From Treponema sp. (GTDB taxonomy: Bacteria > Spirochaetota > Spirochaetia > Treponematales > Breznakiellaceae): DNA of 41,133 nucleotides. This document shows, piece after piece, positions 16,879 through 25,617 of the stretch. Where the stretch lies: NCBI GenBank assembly GCA_031256035.1, contig JAIRRJ010000054.1:1-41133 (forward strand). The letters are read 5' to 3'. The position numbers were made by a program, and so were the translations under genes. The stretch's first letter is position 1; each line of letters starts with the position of its first letter. The notes beneath the pieces were generated by a model. It searched no databases, was not told where the DNA came from, and worked only from the letters and a program-made list of their open reading frames with translations.

Positions 16879-18053
16879 TTAAGGCGATCTATTGCCTCCC
16901 TTGCCGCAGCCTTAATATTGTCGGAGTACGGTAAATTTTTGATACTGAGCAGAATATCATAAGCGGCCTTGTCGCCGATAAGACCAAGAGCGCGGACTGT
17001 CTCCAGCGTGATTTCCGGGTCATAACTGTATTTTCTCCCGGTTTCAGCATTGATAAAACCAAGCTGCAAAACAAGTATCAGAGCGGCGCCGGAGTTTCCC
17101 GCCGAGCCCAATAATGAAATCGATTCAATATAACGATCTTTGGAAACGTTGCCATTTTGATAATCGGCATGTACACGGTAATAATGCCTGACAGCCAGAT
17201 CGTTTGCACGCGTCCACCTTAGCGGAATAAGGGCGGAGACGGCTGCATAACGCATGGAAGTAAGATGAATATTCTCTTCATCACCGCCGGAGAAAATGAG
17301 GCTCTGTTCCAGAGCAAGCTCCGCAATCTGTCCGCATTCAGCCGGATCAAATCGTTCGCTGTAAACCCCCGCCTTAAAAGCGGCGAATTTTTCTTCCGGT
17401 GAATTTTCCCTTATTATATCACACAGAAACTGCCTGTAGTTGCCTGGGATTAATTCCATTGCGCCTAACGCTTCAAAAGCAAGTACCTCGGGGAAACCTG
17501 CGCACATTACCCTGAACAAAACGGGATATGAGGAACTGTCGCCCAATTGCAGCAGGGCGGCAATACAGGCTGAGACAAGCACGTAATCAACATACATCCC
17601 TGAAAAAAAATATTCGTTCTGTTCAGTAAGGAAATTATTCAGATTGTTGATAATGCGGCGATTCCCCCTGCCCAGTTGTCCCAGAGAAAGGAGAATTTCC
17701 GCTCCGGTATCGGAAACCTGATAAATTGAAAACAATTTCCACAGGTCATTGACACTTTCCGTATAGCCCGTTGTCCTGAGACCGGTTACGGTAACAGCAG
17801 TAAGATTAATCATGTCGGGATCGTTATTCAACAGCTCGTAATTTCGCAGGGCAAACTGCAGGGCATAATCATATAACGGCCCGATAAATTCAGATGCATT
17901 CCTGTCCGCGGCGGCTGCATTCAGAACATTCACTTTTACCGGAAGATCAGCTGAGGAAAAATTCTGTTTATATGTTTGAAGGGCTTGAGATTCACAGAAG
18001 GCAAACTTGCAGAGGCAGAAAAAGAAAACAAAAACACCTGCCTTTTTACTCAT
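16872..18053 (-). CDS. Secreted HEAT-repeat-like protein
   Basis: A 393-residue exported protein with a signal peptide (KKAGVFVFFFCLCKFAFC, cut near CES or later). The mature part is almost entirely short amphipathic helices in pairs, with Leu/Ala spacing typical of HEAT or armadillo repeats; ALGLIGDKAAYDILLSIKNL and AFEALGAMELIPG are examples. Such proteins are common scaffolds in treponemal periplasm. No catalytic motif is visible. It overlaps the PilZ gene stop by 8 bases and comEC by 7 bases, so it is the second gene of the operon. Repeat number cannot be set by eye. Confidence 0.75.
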   Translation of the reverse strand: MSKKAGVFVFFFCLCKFAFCESQALQTYKQNFSSADLPVKVNVLNAAAADRNASEFIGPLYDYALQFALRNYELLNNDPDMINLTAVTVTGLRTTGYTESVNDLWKLFSIYQVSDTGAEILLSLGQLGRGNRRIINNLNNFLTEQNEYFFSGMYVDYVLVSACIAALLQLGDSSSYPVLFRVMCAGFPEVLAFEALGAMELIPGNYRQFLCDIIRENSPEEKFAAFKAGVYSERFDPAECGQIAELALEQSLIFSGGDEENIHLTSMRYAAVSALIPLRWTRANDLAVRHYYRVHADYQNGNVSKDRYIESISLLGSAGNSGAALILVLQLGFINAETGRKYSYDPEITLETVRALGLIGDKAAYDILLSIKNLPYSDNIKAAAREAIDRLKW

Positions 18054-19146
18054 TCACTGCCTCCTGGAACTTCCGCGTAGGATCGTCATTGTTAAATCCT
18101 GTCATTGATTTCGCTTCTTCTTCCAGCACACGGAACGGCAGCTCGTCATCATCATCTTCGGGAAGCATATGGAAAACCTCGCCAAGAACATGATTGCGCA
18201 TCCGCTGCGGAAGCGGGTCGGCTTCCATGTGAACAAGAGACAGGCCGGTCTCCTCCCTGAAATCAACTGAACGGACAGTGCCAAGCATACAAATAGGTAT
18301 CCTGTCCAGAGCGAACTGCACCTTCAGGCGCAATCCCGAAGAAGCCTGCCCTTTGACAGAAAAAGCGCAGCCTGTCTCGGAAATATCCTCAAGCATGCAA
18401 TTAACCCCCGGCGCCCTTTCAAGCCTGCCCGGTCTCTCGTCAGAACCCGCAATGTACAGAAACGCTGTTTTTTTCAGTTTTATCCGCATGGATTTTCGCT
18501 TTTGGGTTCTGAAAAGCGAGTCGCAATGTTCTACCTTTAATGATGAAATCCCCTTGGAAAAAACCTCGTCCACGACATCTGTATCAAATACATAGCCAGC
18601 GTCATCTGCGCGCCAGAAGTAAATTGATATTTTAAGGCCGTGCCATTGGAGAGCGGTCGTAATTTTATTGTTTACCGGGCGGGAAACAGTAAGAGTATTT
18701 CCGGCATTTTTAATCACTTCCGACCTGTAAACCCCCGTACCGGGAACAAGAATCCGCACAGGCTGCCCTTCATCCATTTGACGGGAACTGTTAATACGGG
18801 CATGGCTTTCGGAAACTTCCATTTCTATCTTTTTGCAGTAATCGAAGAGTTTAGAAAGGAAATCCTGCGTCCACGGATCATCGTCCCCTCCTGACATTCT
18901 GATGGAACGGACAAGGGAGCGGATACAGGATTCTATCTGCTTTTGAGACTTGAAAATCATGACAGGGTCCTGGATATTACAGTTGATAGCCAACTGCCTG
19001 AGCTGTTCCATTTCCCTTAAAGAGAAACCGGCCTCTTTTCCCTTGGAAAAGAATTGAATCCAGTTTCCCGACTTTTCCTTTCTGGAATGGGAAAGGGCGA
19101 GGATCAAAATAACCGTTACTGCCAAAGCAAATAAAAAGGCAATCAT
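18046..19146 (-). CDS. PilZ domain c-di-GMP receptor, membrane-anchored
   Basis: A 366-residue protein with one N-terminal membrane helix (2-19) and a cytoplasmic body. Residues about 130-210 form a beta domain resembling the YcgR/PilZN-type region of spirochaetal PilZ proteins, and about 215-330 is a PilZ domain. Both c-di-GMP contact motifs are intact: RxxxR as RKSMR (217-221) and DxSxxG as DISETG (254-259). It should therefore bind c-di-GMP. The tail is very acidic (EDDDDE). It is the first gene of the 11-gene operon, with GAAGG before the ATG. In other spirochaetes PilZ proteins affect motility; the link to cell-wall and rRNA genes downstream is by co-transcription only. Confidence 0.87.
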   Translation of the reverse strand: MIAFLFALAVTVILILALSHSRKEKSGNWIQFFSKGKEAGFSLREMEQLRQLAINCNIQDPVMIFKSQKQIESCIRSLVRSIRMSGGDDDPWTQDFLSKLFDYCKKIEMEVSESHARINSSRQMDEGQPVRILVPGTGVYRSEVIKNAGNTLTVSRPVNNKITTALQWHGLKISIYFWRADDAGYVFDTDVVDEVFSKGISSLKVEHCDSLFRTQKRKSMRIKLKKTAFLYIAGSDERPGRLERAPGVNCMLEDISETGCAFSVKGQASSGLRLKVQFALDRIPICMLGTVRSVDFREETGLSLVHMEADPLPQRMRNHVLGEVFHMLPEDDDDELPFRVLEEEAKSMTGFNNDDPTRKFQEAVNE

Positions 19147-19174
19147 TGGTTTAACCTTCTATTTCAAGTATAAT
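19146..19174 (+). promoter_or_regulatory. Candidate promoter of the CPBP protease gene
   Basis: TTGGTT (19146-19151), 17-base spacer, TATAAT (19169-19174). The -10 box ends 10 bases before the ATG at 19185 and no ribosome-binding site is seen, so the leader would be zero to four bases. The promoter lies within the 38-base gap to the divergent PilZ operon. Confidence 0.55.
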
Positions 19175-19184
19175 ACAAATAAAT

Positions 19185-19823
19185 ATGACCGTATATATTG
19201 AAACCATAATTCTGTACGCAGTTATCTTCCTGTCAGGACAGGTAAGCCCGGTAAATGGCGGAGAAGCGGCTGATTTTTCCGTTTCTCTGCATCTTGCAAG
19301 AATTTTAATGTACTGCATCCCGTCCCTCGCCTTAATCTGGTATCTGGTAATCAAGGCAAAACCGGTTAAATATTTGGGAATAGTCCCCGGCAAAGCAGAC
19401 CTCCTTTCATTTGCGCTTTCGCTGCCCGGCCTTTTGCTCATAGGCTTTTTCATCAATTTTGCCTCGATTTATCTGACCGGCGAAACCGCCCAGCCGCTTT
19501 CTATCCCTTCCACAACCGCCGAATGGGTCATCCTCTGCGCCTCCTGCATTTTCGCCGCCTGCCTTGAAGAAAGTTTTTTCCGCTACTACATACTGTCAAG
19601 GCGAAAGGAACTGCGCCTTGGCGCAGGCGCCGCGCTGTTTTTTTCCGTAGCATTGTTCTCTGTATGCCACATTTATCAAGGCCCCTGGGGGTTCCTCAAC
19701 GCAGTCCTTTCCGGCACATTTCTCGCCTTCCTGTTCCTGCGGTACAAAGCCCTTTACGGCATCGCCCTTGCCCACGGCGTATACAACATCGCGGCATACG
19801 CCGTAGAAGCATGGACCAGATGA
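19185..19823 (+). CDS. CPBP family intramembrane metalloprotease
   Basis: A 212-residue integral membrane protein of the CPBP (CAAX protease and bacteriocin-processing, Abi) family. About six helices are visible. The family motifs are in order: EESFFR with Glu128, Glu129 and Arg133; the second motif with His162 (FSVCHIYQG); and the third with His197 and Asn201 (AHGVYN). These would form the active site inside the membrane. Family members process prenylated or anti-sigma-type membrane proteins; substrate here is unknown. It stands alone, divergent from the PilZ operon and convergent with the lipoprotein operon to its right. Confidence 0.87.
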   Translation: MTVYIETIILYAVIFLSGQVSPVNGGEAADFSVSLHLARILMYCIPSLALIWYLVIKAKPVKYLGIVPGKADLLSFALSLPGLLLIGFFINFASIYLTGETAQPLSIPSTTAEWVILCASCIFAACLEESFFRYYILSRRKELRLGAGAALFFSVALFSVCHIYQGPWGFLNAVLSGTFLAFLFLRYKALYGIALAHGVYNIAAYAVEAWTR

Positions 19824-19923
19824 GTTTGTTAAAAACATAGAAAATTATAAAGAACATACATTATATATGGCGCGAGGATGTATGGCGCTTTAGTGTTTTG
19901 GCAGAATTTTCGTCCAATCAGAT

Positions 19924-20883
19924 TTACTCACAATATATAGCGATATACCTGTCTATCGCTTCTATGATTGCATTTTCCAATGAGCTGTTCATTTTTCTTT
20001 TTGAAGTCAGGTAACTTGTTCCCAAAGAATGCCCCAATTTATTTGTTTCAATGAAAACATTTGGTATTTGCAAAGCCTCTAACGTATTATGCAAATTTTG
20101 CGAATTTGAAAATGGTACTGTTTCATCATCTGCGCTATGCACAATTAATGTTGGGAGAGTGTTCGCATTTATATAATTTATTGGGGAAATATCCCTTAAA
20201 TTATTTGCTGTTCTCTCATTAAATCCAAATTCGTTTATATCATTTTCTGTTATGCTCTGGTTTGACAATGCTGAGAACAGAGATAATAATTTTTTTGTAT
20301 TTAACCCTGTCAACCCTGCACCCCATTTACTTGATAGTGAAATAAATGCAGGATCAGTGAAATCAGATATTCCTGCAAGACTTACGCAAAACTTTATTGG
20401 GATGCTATGTGATTTTTGCAAATTCCTATAACTATAATTCAATGTCATTGCACCGCCAAGTGAATAACCGATTATGATAAGGTTTTGTATTTGAATGTTA
20501 TTATCTTTAGCCGTTTTTTCCATAGCTGCAATTGCCCTATCAAGGTCATTCAAAAGTTCATTCATATTAATGTCTTTGTGAACATCGGGAATTCTATAGT
20601 TCATATTTCCGACTATGAATTTATCCCGATAATTATCAATGAGAGTCCAATACTGCATCCTTCCCCTTGGATCAAATCCATGAATAAAAACAATTGCGGT
20701 TGTGGCATTACTGGTATTAACTGGAATTGATACGTTAATATTTTGTATTTCTTCCTTGCCATACTTAATGGCATTATAATCCTGCCACAATGTTTTATTC
20801 GCATTTTGACCAGTGCTAGAGCACGATAAAACCAAGAAGCAAATTAAGATGACAGCTATTATGATTGAAACATTCTTTTTCAT
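19924..20883 (-). CDS. Alpha/beta hydrolase lipoprotein
   Basis: A 319-residue lipoprotein (lipobox LVLSC, Cys21) with an alpha/beta hydrolase fold. FIHGFDPRGR (about 66-75) supplies the oxyanion region, Ser141 in GYSLGG is the nucleophile, one of the Asp pair in HSADDETVPF (253/254) the acid, and His286 in LGHSLG the base. It probably acts as an esterase or lipase-like enzyme in the periplasm. The coding DNA is visibly AT-richer than its neighbours, with many AAT, ATA and TTT codons, a sign of recent transfer. It is the last gene of the TetR-led operon, 10 bases after the DUF2271-like gene. Confidence 0.85.
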   Translation of the reverse strand: MKKNVSIIIAVILICFLVLSCSSTGQNANKTLWQDYNAIKYGKEEIQNINVSIPVNTSNATTAIVFIHGFDPRGRMQYWTLIDNYRDKFIVGNMNYRIPDVHKDINMNELLNDLDRAIAAMEKTAKDNNIQIQNLIIIGYSLGGAMTLNYSYRNLQKSHSIPIKFCVSLAGISDFTDPAFISLSSKWGAGLTGLNTKKLLSLFSALSNQSITENDINEFGFNERTANNLRDISPINYINANTLPTLIVHSADDETVPFSNSQNLHNTLEALQIPNVFIETNKLGHSLGTSYLTSKRKMNSSLENAIIEAIDRYIAIYCE

Positions 20884-20893
20884 GATGTATCCC

Positions 20894-21574
20894 CTACTTC
20901 ACGATAAGCAGCGCATTTTTTATGATGCTTAATGCGCTGGTAAAACTATCCAGTCTATAGGTGATATTCCCATGCGAGCCGTCAACCGATCCGTGGCCTA
21001 TGGGGATTAGGTTAATCCTTTCCGGTACACCTGCGATGAATTTTGCGTGATATATTAATGAAGGTTGTCCATTAACCCCTGAATTGTCTTTAGTCCAAAA
21101 ATCATTGTAGTTAAAACTGTGATTTACTTCCAAATAGACATTATATTCCTGCCCGTTTGATAATGAACCATTGTCTATTTGAATATCAACTGTTCCTTTT
21201 GGAGTAGCCGAACTCACAATGTCTATTTGTTCGGTACTGCTTTGCCTTTTATGATTCCATACAGGCAGCGCTTCGGGTCTCCCTTCTTTGGGAGCGCTTT
21301 TCCAGTTGTTTTTTACACTTTTACCTGTCGCGGTTATTGTCGAGATATAGTCCCCTTGATTGTTTTCAATCCATACCGCTAATTGGGGAGTTTTTTTAAA
21401 TGAAAATAAAAATATCTTCATTTTCCCGTACCAGTGTTCGCCTGTTTCAATGGTAAGTTCCATTCCGTCTGAAACAATTGATTGCATATTTTTTCCTCCT
21501 GTAGAATTGCATCCGAAACAACCGATTAGAGTTACGACAACAACTGTAAAAAACAATAAACCAAACTTTCTCAT
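20894..21574 (-). CDS. DUF2271-like lipoprotein
   Basis: A 226-residue predicted lipoprotein; the signal peptide ends in LIGC or GCFGC (Cys19 or Cys22). The body resembles DUF2271, a periplasmic domain: PQLAVWIENNQGDYISTITATGKS, then a Trp, RPEALPVWNHKR, and the strand VNHSFNYNDFW with GQPSLIYHAKF. That match is from memory and moderately sure. DUF2271 proteins are often next to FMN-binding or iron-related genes; none is seen here. It sits between the outer-membrane barrel (10-base gap) and the hydrolase (10-base gap) and is under the same TetR regulator. Confidence 0.6.
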   Translation of the reverse strand: MRKFGLLFFTVVVVTLIGCFGCNSTGGKNMQSIVSDGMELTIETGEHWYGKMKIFLFSFKKTPQLAVWIENNQGDYISTITATGKSVKNNWKSAPKEGRPEALPVWNHKRQSSTEQIDIVSSATPKGTVDIQIDNGSLSNGQEYNVYLEVNHSFNYNDFWTKDNSGVNGQPSLIYHAKFIAGVPERINLIPIGHGSVDGSHGNITYRLDSFTSALSIIKNALLIVK

Positions 21575-21584
21575 AGTTTCTCCC

Positions 21585-22577
21585 TTAAAACTTATACGTT
21601 AAAGCGGCGGCAACACGGTAGAATTCAAGATGGAACGGATTGGAATTGTCGATTGTCCGGTTCCGATAATATAAGTCCTGCCAGTTTGATTCTTGATAAT
21701 TCTTTCGTGTCCAAAATTGGGCGATCACCGCAAGGTCAATTTGTTTAGTGATGGTAAACATAAAAAGACCGGAAAAAGTCCAGCGAATTTTATTGTCTCC
21801 CCATTTCTCCCGGCCCGGTGTATCGTATAAAAACAAATCCATTTCCGTAAGCAGAGCGACCATGTTAAAAAAGATGGGCATTTGATACCCTATAAGGAAA
21901 TTGCCGTAATAATTAAAACCGTTGCAATTTTCACCGTCATCAGCTTCAAAATACCATGACTCGCCTGTCCCCGCACGAGTGTAGCCTTTGTAATTGATTT
22001 CGTGATAACTCCGGGCAACAACGTGATTCCAATCGCCCGGAAATACGGCGGCTAAATCCGCTTGCAGAGCCGCTCCTGTCTGAACTTTCCAAAGCAAACC
22101 GTCAAAGGCGCTGCCTGAATGTTCCGCCATGCTTGCGGCATTAGGGCGGTTAAGCCCAATCCCGTAAATCTCACTGCCAAAAAGCTCAAGATTCCAGCCT
22201 GTTCCCATTCTGCCGCCAGCGGCTAATTGAAAAAATGCAATGGGTGTCCAAACCGCTTCGGCTAAACCGTTAAGCGAAATAGGAGAGATTTCCGCAGTTA
22301 GAGCCAGACCGATGTTGTTATCTGCCGTCAAAGGGCTTTCTCCCTGCAAGAAAGGAAATTTGAACCGTTCGGTGAAACTCAATTTCAGTTCCGGCAGTGA
22401 TGAAATCTGCAAGAGCAGTTCGCTTGTACCTTCCGCCGAGGTCGCAGACCGAGGTTCCCCTCCGGCAGCGGTAACTCCGGACTCATCTTCCGCCAATTCT
22501 TCCGCATCTTGCAGCGAAGCTTCCTGCGCACCAAGCGCCAATAATGGCAATAGCATAAAAAATATGATCCGTTTCAT
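21585..22577 (-). CDS. Predicted outer-membrane beta-barrel protein
   Basis: A 330-residue exported protein with a signal peptide (KRIIFFMLLPLLALGAQ) and an acidic, Ser-rich linker, then alternating hydrophobic strands with Gly/Trp/Tyr turns to the end. It closes with AAALTYKF, a C-terminal Phe strand as in barrels inserted by the BAM complex. The family is not one I can name; similar barrels are frequent in treponemes. It follows tetR by 16 bases and precedes two lipoproteins, so the regulator probably controls a small envelope unit. It could be a channel for the substrate of the hydrolase, but that is inference from gene order only. Confidence 0.7.
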   Translation of the reverse strand: MKRIIFFMLLPLLALGAQEASLQDAEELAEDESGVTAAGGEPRSATSAEGTSELLLQISSLPELKLSFTERFKFPFLQGESPLTADNNIGLALTAEISPISLNGLAEAVWTPIAFFQLAAGGRMGTGWNLELFGSEIYGIGLNRPNAASMAEHSGSAFDGLLWKVQTGAALQADLAAVFPGDWNHVVARSYHEINYKGYTRAGTGESWYFEADDGENCNGFNYYGNFLIGYQMPIFFNMVALLTEMDLFLYDTPGREKWGDNKIRWTFSGLFMFTITKQIDLAVIAQFWTRKNYQESNWQDLYYRNRTIDNSNPFHLEFYRVAAALTYKF

Positions 22578-22593
22578 ACACTCTCCAAAAGAT

Positions 22594-23283
22594 TTATTGT
22601 TGTCGATTTTTGGACATTAACGATGTCATAAGCAAATCGATCATTTTGTCGGTAAAATCCACAGCCCCGCTTTTTGTCCAATATTGAGGAACAGTCCGGT
22701 TAAGGAGTACCATTTCTATCGCACCCCAGAGGGCTGCTATACAGAGGCTTGCATCAAGTAAAGTGTCCTTACTGTCCAAAACCCCCGCCTGTACCATGCG
22801 GTCAAACACCGTTTTTGCAAAACTGGTACTTTGGTAGTATTTTTTCATTTTTTCAGGATCAGCCTGGGTATCCGCCTTGAGCCGGCCCATAACCAAAAGG
22901 GCTATCCGGGGATTGGCAAAAGCCCAATCCCTGAACGCTTCAAGGCCGGCCCTACATTCAGCAAGCGGCTCCATTTTTTTTCCCTGTTTACGGGTTTTTT
23001 CGATCTTTTTGGCATTTTGCAACGAAGTTACCCGCGCATTTTGCAACGCAGTTTCCCGCGCAATTTGCGCGGAAATGGTCGCATCCATTTTTTCGATACA
23101 CATGAGCTTTATTTCCGTAAAAAGGGCTTCCTTGTCCTTGTAATAGTAGTAGAGGCTGGTGGCTGTTACCCCGCAGGCTTTGGCTATGTCCCTTGTGGAT
23201 ATTTCTTCCGGCTCTTTTTCCAGCAGCATATCAAGGGTTTTTTCCCGTATTCGCGGGGCTAAATCGGTTTCCGGTTTACTCAT
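22594..23283 (-). CDS. TetR/AcrR family regulator with octapeptide repeat insertion
   Basis: A 229-residue TetR-type repressor. The N-terminal HTH domain (about 10-58) has the usual pattern: TRDIAKACGVTATSLYYYYKDKEALF. The C-terminal ligand domain begins around AGLEAFRDWAFANPRIA. Between them, where family members usually have a short helix, is a duplicated segment ARETALQN / ARVTSLQN followed by a lysine-rich stretch. It is encoded by a 24-base tandem repeat of the dispersed element described separately. The start ATG has AAGAGG in front. It is the first gene of its operon, and a matching operator lies upstream, so autorepression is likely. The ligand is unknown. Confidence 0.9.
   Translation of the reverse strand: MSKPETDLAPRIREKTLDMLLEKEPEEISTRDIAKACGVTATSLYYYYKDKEALFTEIKLMCIEKMDATISAQIARETALQNARVTSLQNAKKIEKTRKQGKKMEPLAECRAGLEAFRDWAFANPRIALLVMGRLKADTQADPEKMKKYYQSTSFAKTVFDRMVQAGVLDSKDTLLDASLCIAALWGAIEMVLLNRTVPQYWTKSGAVDFTDKMIDLLMTSLMSKNRQQ
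23013..23060. repeat. Two 24-base tandem repeats inside tetR
   Basis: Units at 23013-23036 and 23037-23060 differ at two positions. Each contains the 20-base core GCAACGAAGTTTCCCGCGCA with one mismatch (23019-23038 and 23043-23062). The multiple of three keeps the tetR frame open. The same core occurs at 33005-33024 on the opposite strand. Confidence 0.93.
23053..23075. repeat. Inverted repeat at the edge of the tetR insertion
   Basis: The second repeat unit runs into a palindrome: CCGCGCAA at 23056-23063, one central T, and TTGCGCGG at 23065-23072, an 8-base perfect stem. It can be lengthened on both sides by TTT/AAA with one bulged C. It would form a hairpin in the tetR mRNA. Confidence 0.85.
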
Positions 23284-23299
23284 GTTAACCTCTTTTTAC

Positions 23300-23328
23300 G
23301 CCGCGCCGTTGCATAGCAACGAAGCGGC
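23300..23328. repeat. Palindromic element upstream of tetR
   Basis: Nested stem: GCCGC (23300-23304) pairs with GCGGC (23324-23328), and CGTTGC (23307-23312) pairs with GCAACG (23316-23321) around an ATA loop. It shares CGTTGCATA with the 33 kb element and GCAACGAAG with the tetR repeats, so it looks like a trimmed copy of the same palindromic family. A second small stem, GCCGCC/GGCGGC, is at 23342-23356. Confidence 0.8.
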
Positions 23329-23368
23329 AATATAATCGAACGCCGCCAACGGCGGCGATACCTCCATT

Positions 23369-23397
23369 TGCTTAACACTGTTAAGTTATTTTGTCAA
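23369..23397 (-). promoter_or_regulatory. TetR promoter and operator palindrome
   Basis: On the minus strand TTGACA (23397-23392) is a perfect -35 box, followed by 17 bases and a poor -10 (TAAGCA, 23374-23369). The 15-base palindrome CTTAACACTGTTAAG (23371-23385; 7-base arms, one central base) covers the spacer and the -10. A repressor bound there would block RNA polymerase. This is the normal layout for an autoregulated TetR operon, so I infer that the TetR protein encoded just downstream binds here. Confidence 0.72.
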
Positions 23398-23451
23398 GGA
23401 TTTCTGACAATTTTATTAAAGAATTTTTCTTATGATTTTATGGAAAAAAGG

Positions 23452-25530
23452 TTATTCCACCTTGAACCGTGAAACTTCCTTTATAAGGATACCGATAGCT
23501 TCGCGGTTTTTGACGCTTATTTCGTTTACATGATGTACTGCTGTATTTATATGATCCGCGCCGGTCGCCATCTCGTTCATGCCGGAAGTGATTTCCTGAG
23601 TCGCCTTTTCAAGGTTCTCGCTTTCCCGTATTACTTCCTTGCTGCCTTCAAGCATTTCTTGAGAGCCGGTTCTTACCTGCCGGGTAATCTCGTTCACGTT
23701 ACCGACGCCTTCAAGAAGCTGTTTGCTTCCCACGCCCTGCTCTTCCATAGCGTGGCGGATATTCTCTTCCTGCGCCGCCACAACCTTGATGCTTGAGTCA
23801 ATGGCCTCGAATTTGTTGAGTACGTTTTCAGTTGAGCGGGTGATCTTATCGATTGATTCCTTTATCTTTTTTAAGACTGAGCCGATGGTCTTGGACTGTT
23901 CGCTGGAACTTTCCGCGAGCTTTCGAATCTCATCTGCGACAACGGCAAAACCTTTGCCCGCTTCTCCCGCATGGGCGGCCTCTATCGCCGCGTTCATTGA
24001 AAGCAGGTTTGTCTGGCTTGCGATGTTTTCCATCACCGAGTTGATTTCCATAAGCCCTTCGGATTCACGGGCGATTTCCTGAATATCCGCGGCAACATCC
24101 TGCAAACCAGTACGCCCCACCTCCGAGGCATCCTTCAGGGTATTTACATTGGCGGCGTTGTTTACGAGCGTCCCGGTAACCGAATTTATGTTGGCTACCA
24201 TTTCCTCTATGGCGGACGAAGCCTGGGATATGTTGGAACTCTGTTCTTCGACCTGACCGTTGAGCTTATTAATATTTGACACAACCTGTTCCATTGTCGC
24301 GTGGGTTTCACTGACGCTGGCGCTCTGGTTAATAACACGTCCCTTAATGCTCTGGACATTGGCGGTAATCTGGTTCACAGCGGCGGCGGTCTCGTTCATG
24401 TTAGCCGCAAGATCGGTTCCTATGTCCGACAGGATATCCGCCTCTTTTTTCACGCTGTGAATAAGACCGTTCAATTTCTCCATGGTCGAATTGATGTCCC
24501 GGGACAAGTCTCCTATTTCATCATTTGATTTAAGGTTGACGCGTTTGGTGAAATCCCCATCACCGATCTTGTGCATAGTTGAGGCTATATTGACCATCGG
24601 TCTTGCAATCGATTTGCCGATGATGAACGCGATGACAATGCCTGCAAGCGAGCAGCTAATCCCGATCGCAAGCATGATGAAGCGGATACGGCTGATATGG
24701 GACAGCGCCGTGTCATGGTCAACCGCCAGCACAAGGATCCAGGGGTAGCCCGGTATTTCCGCGAAGGAGCAGACGATTCTCTTCCCTTCATAGGTGTATT
24801 CAGCGTGACCTATCTTCTCCCGTATCGCCGTCTGCGCCATATCCGCCATGGAATTAAGAGAAAGGTCTTTTGCCGCTTCTTTGATGGGGTTGAATTCCTG
24901 CAATACCCACTGGGCATTGGGATGGGCGACAACCTTCCCTTCCCTGTTGATTATAAAACCGTAGCTGCCGGCATGGGTGCTGTGAATCTGACCCAGCACG
25001 GTGTTGAGGAATGTTCCGGCATCCTTACGCGCGACCAGCACGCCGTTGACGCTTTTTTCATCGCTTGTTAAAACCGGGGAGGCAAGCATTATCACGGGTT
25101 TGTTGATGACCCGGCTGATAAGCACATCGGAAATATTGTTTTCCCCAGCGAACGCCCGCCTGACATAATCCCGGTCGCCCAGGCTGACGGTAGAATCGTC
25201 CGTAACATAGCGGGCCGTGCCGTCAGGATACACTAAACCAATATCAAGAACATCGATCCGCTGTACATCGGGCGTTAAAGACGCGCGAACAACACCCCAG
25301 TCCATACCCCGTGTGCGGGCGCGGTTGGCGATTTCCCAAAGCTGGCCAAGCAGGGAATCCAGTTTGGTTTTTATCAACTCAGCGTCCGCCCTGGCGTTGC
25401 TGGTAAGTTCGTTATATGTGGCGAGTTCCAGCTCTTTGGTGATAATAACCTCTGCGGTAATGAGGACGCTGGCGGAGCTTATCAGCACCACCAAGCCGAG
25501 TATAAGGGATATGCGAACGCTTAATTTCAT
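23452..25530 (-). CDS. Methyl-accepting chemotaxis protein 1 (dCache sensor)
   Basis: A 692-residue MCP. TM1 is about 7-28. A periplasmic double-Cache region follows to about 280, with [28 protein letters not shown] and [15 protein letters not shown] as typical Cache_1 blocks. TM2 is about 285-305, then HAMP ([17 protein letters not shown]) and a long coiled-coil signalling domain with the conserved hairpin tip [20 protein letters not shown]. The C-terminus ends SRFKVE with no NWETF-type pentapeptide for CheR. The long frame starts at a TTG at 25533; ATG 25530 has AGAGG 6 bases before it and is preferred. It lies alone between the TetR operon and the 8-TM gene. The ligand cannot be read. Confidence 0.93.
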   Translation of the reverse strand: MKLSVRISLILGLVVLISSASVLITAEVIITKELELATYNELTSNARADAELIKTKLDSLLGQLWEIANRARTRGMDWGVVRASLTPDVQRIDVLDIGLVYPDGTARYVTDDSTVSLGDRDYVRRAFAGENNISDVLISRVINKPVIMLASPVLTSDEKSVNGVLVARKDAGTFLNTVLGQIHSTHAGSYGFIINREGKVVAHPNAQWVLQEFNPIKEAAKDLSLNSMADMAQTAIREKIGHAEYTYEGKRIVCSFAEIPGYPWILVLAVDHDTALSHISRIRFIMLAIGISCSLAGIVIAFIIGKSIARPMVNIASTMHKIGDGDFTKRVNLKSNDEIGDLSRDINSTMEKLNGLIHSVKKEADILSDIGTDLAANMNETAAAVNQITANVQSIKGRVINQSASVSETHATMEQVVSNINKLNGQVEEQSSNISQASSAIEEMVANINSVTGTLVNNAANVNTLKDASEVGRTGLQDVAADIQEIARESEGLMEINSVMENIASQTNLLSMNAAIEAAHAGEAGKGFAVVADEIRKLAESSSEQSKTIGSVLKKIKESIDKITRSTENVLNKFEAIDSSIKVVAAQEENIRHAMEEQGVGSKQLLEGVGNVNEITRQVRTGSQEMLEGSKEVIRESENLEKATQEITSGMNEMATGADHINTAVHHVNEISVKNREAIGILIKEVSRFKVE

Positions 25531-25617
25531 CAATTGCCTCTTTTTCCTGATTAACAGGTTTGATAATACTACACTATTACTCAGTTTTACGCAAATGGTC
25601 TGTTAGCAGAGACATTG

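Noticed and set aside
19855-19884. CATACAT/ATGTATG inverted repeat as terminator between convergent genes
   Set aside because: The 7-base AT-rich stem has a 16-base loop and no T-run at the proper place.
23452-23500. CheR-docking pentapeptide at the MCP C-terminus
   Set aside because: All three MCPs end in SRFKV or SRFKVE, with no aromatic pentapeptide of the NWETF type.
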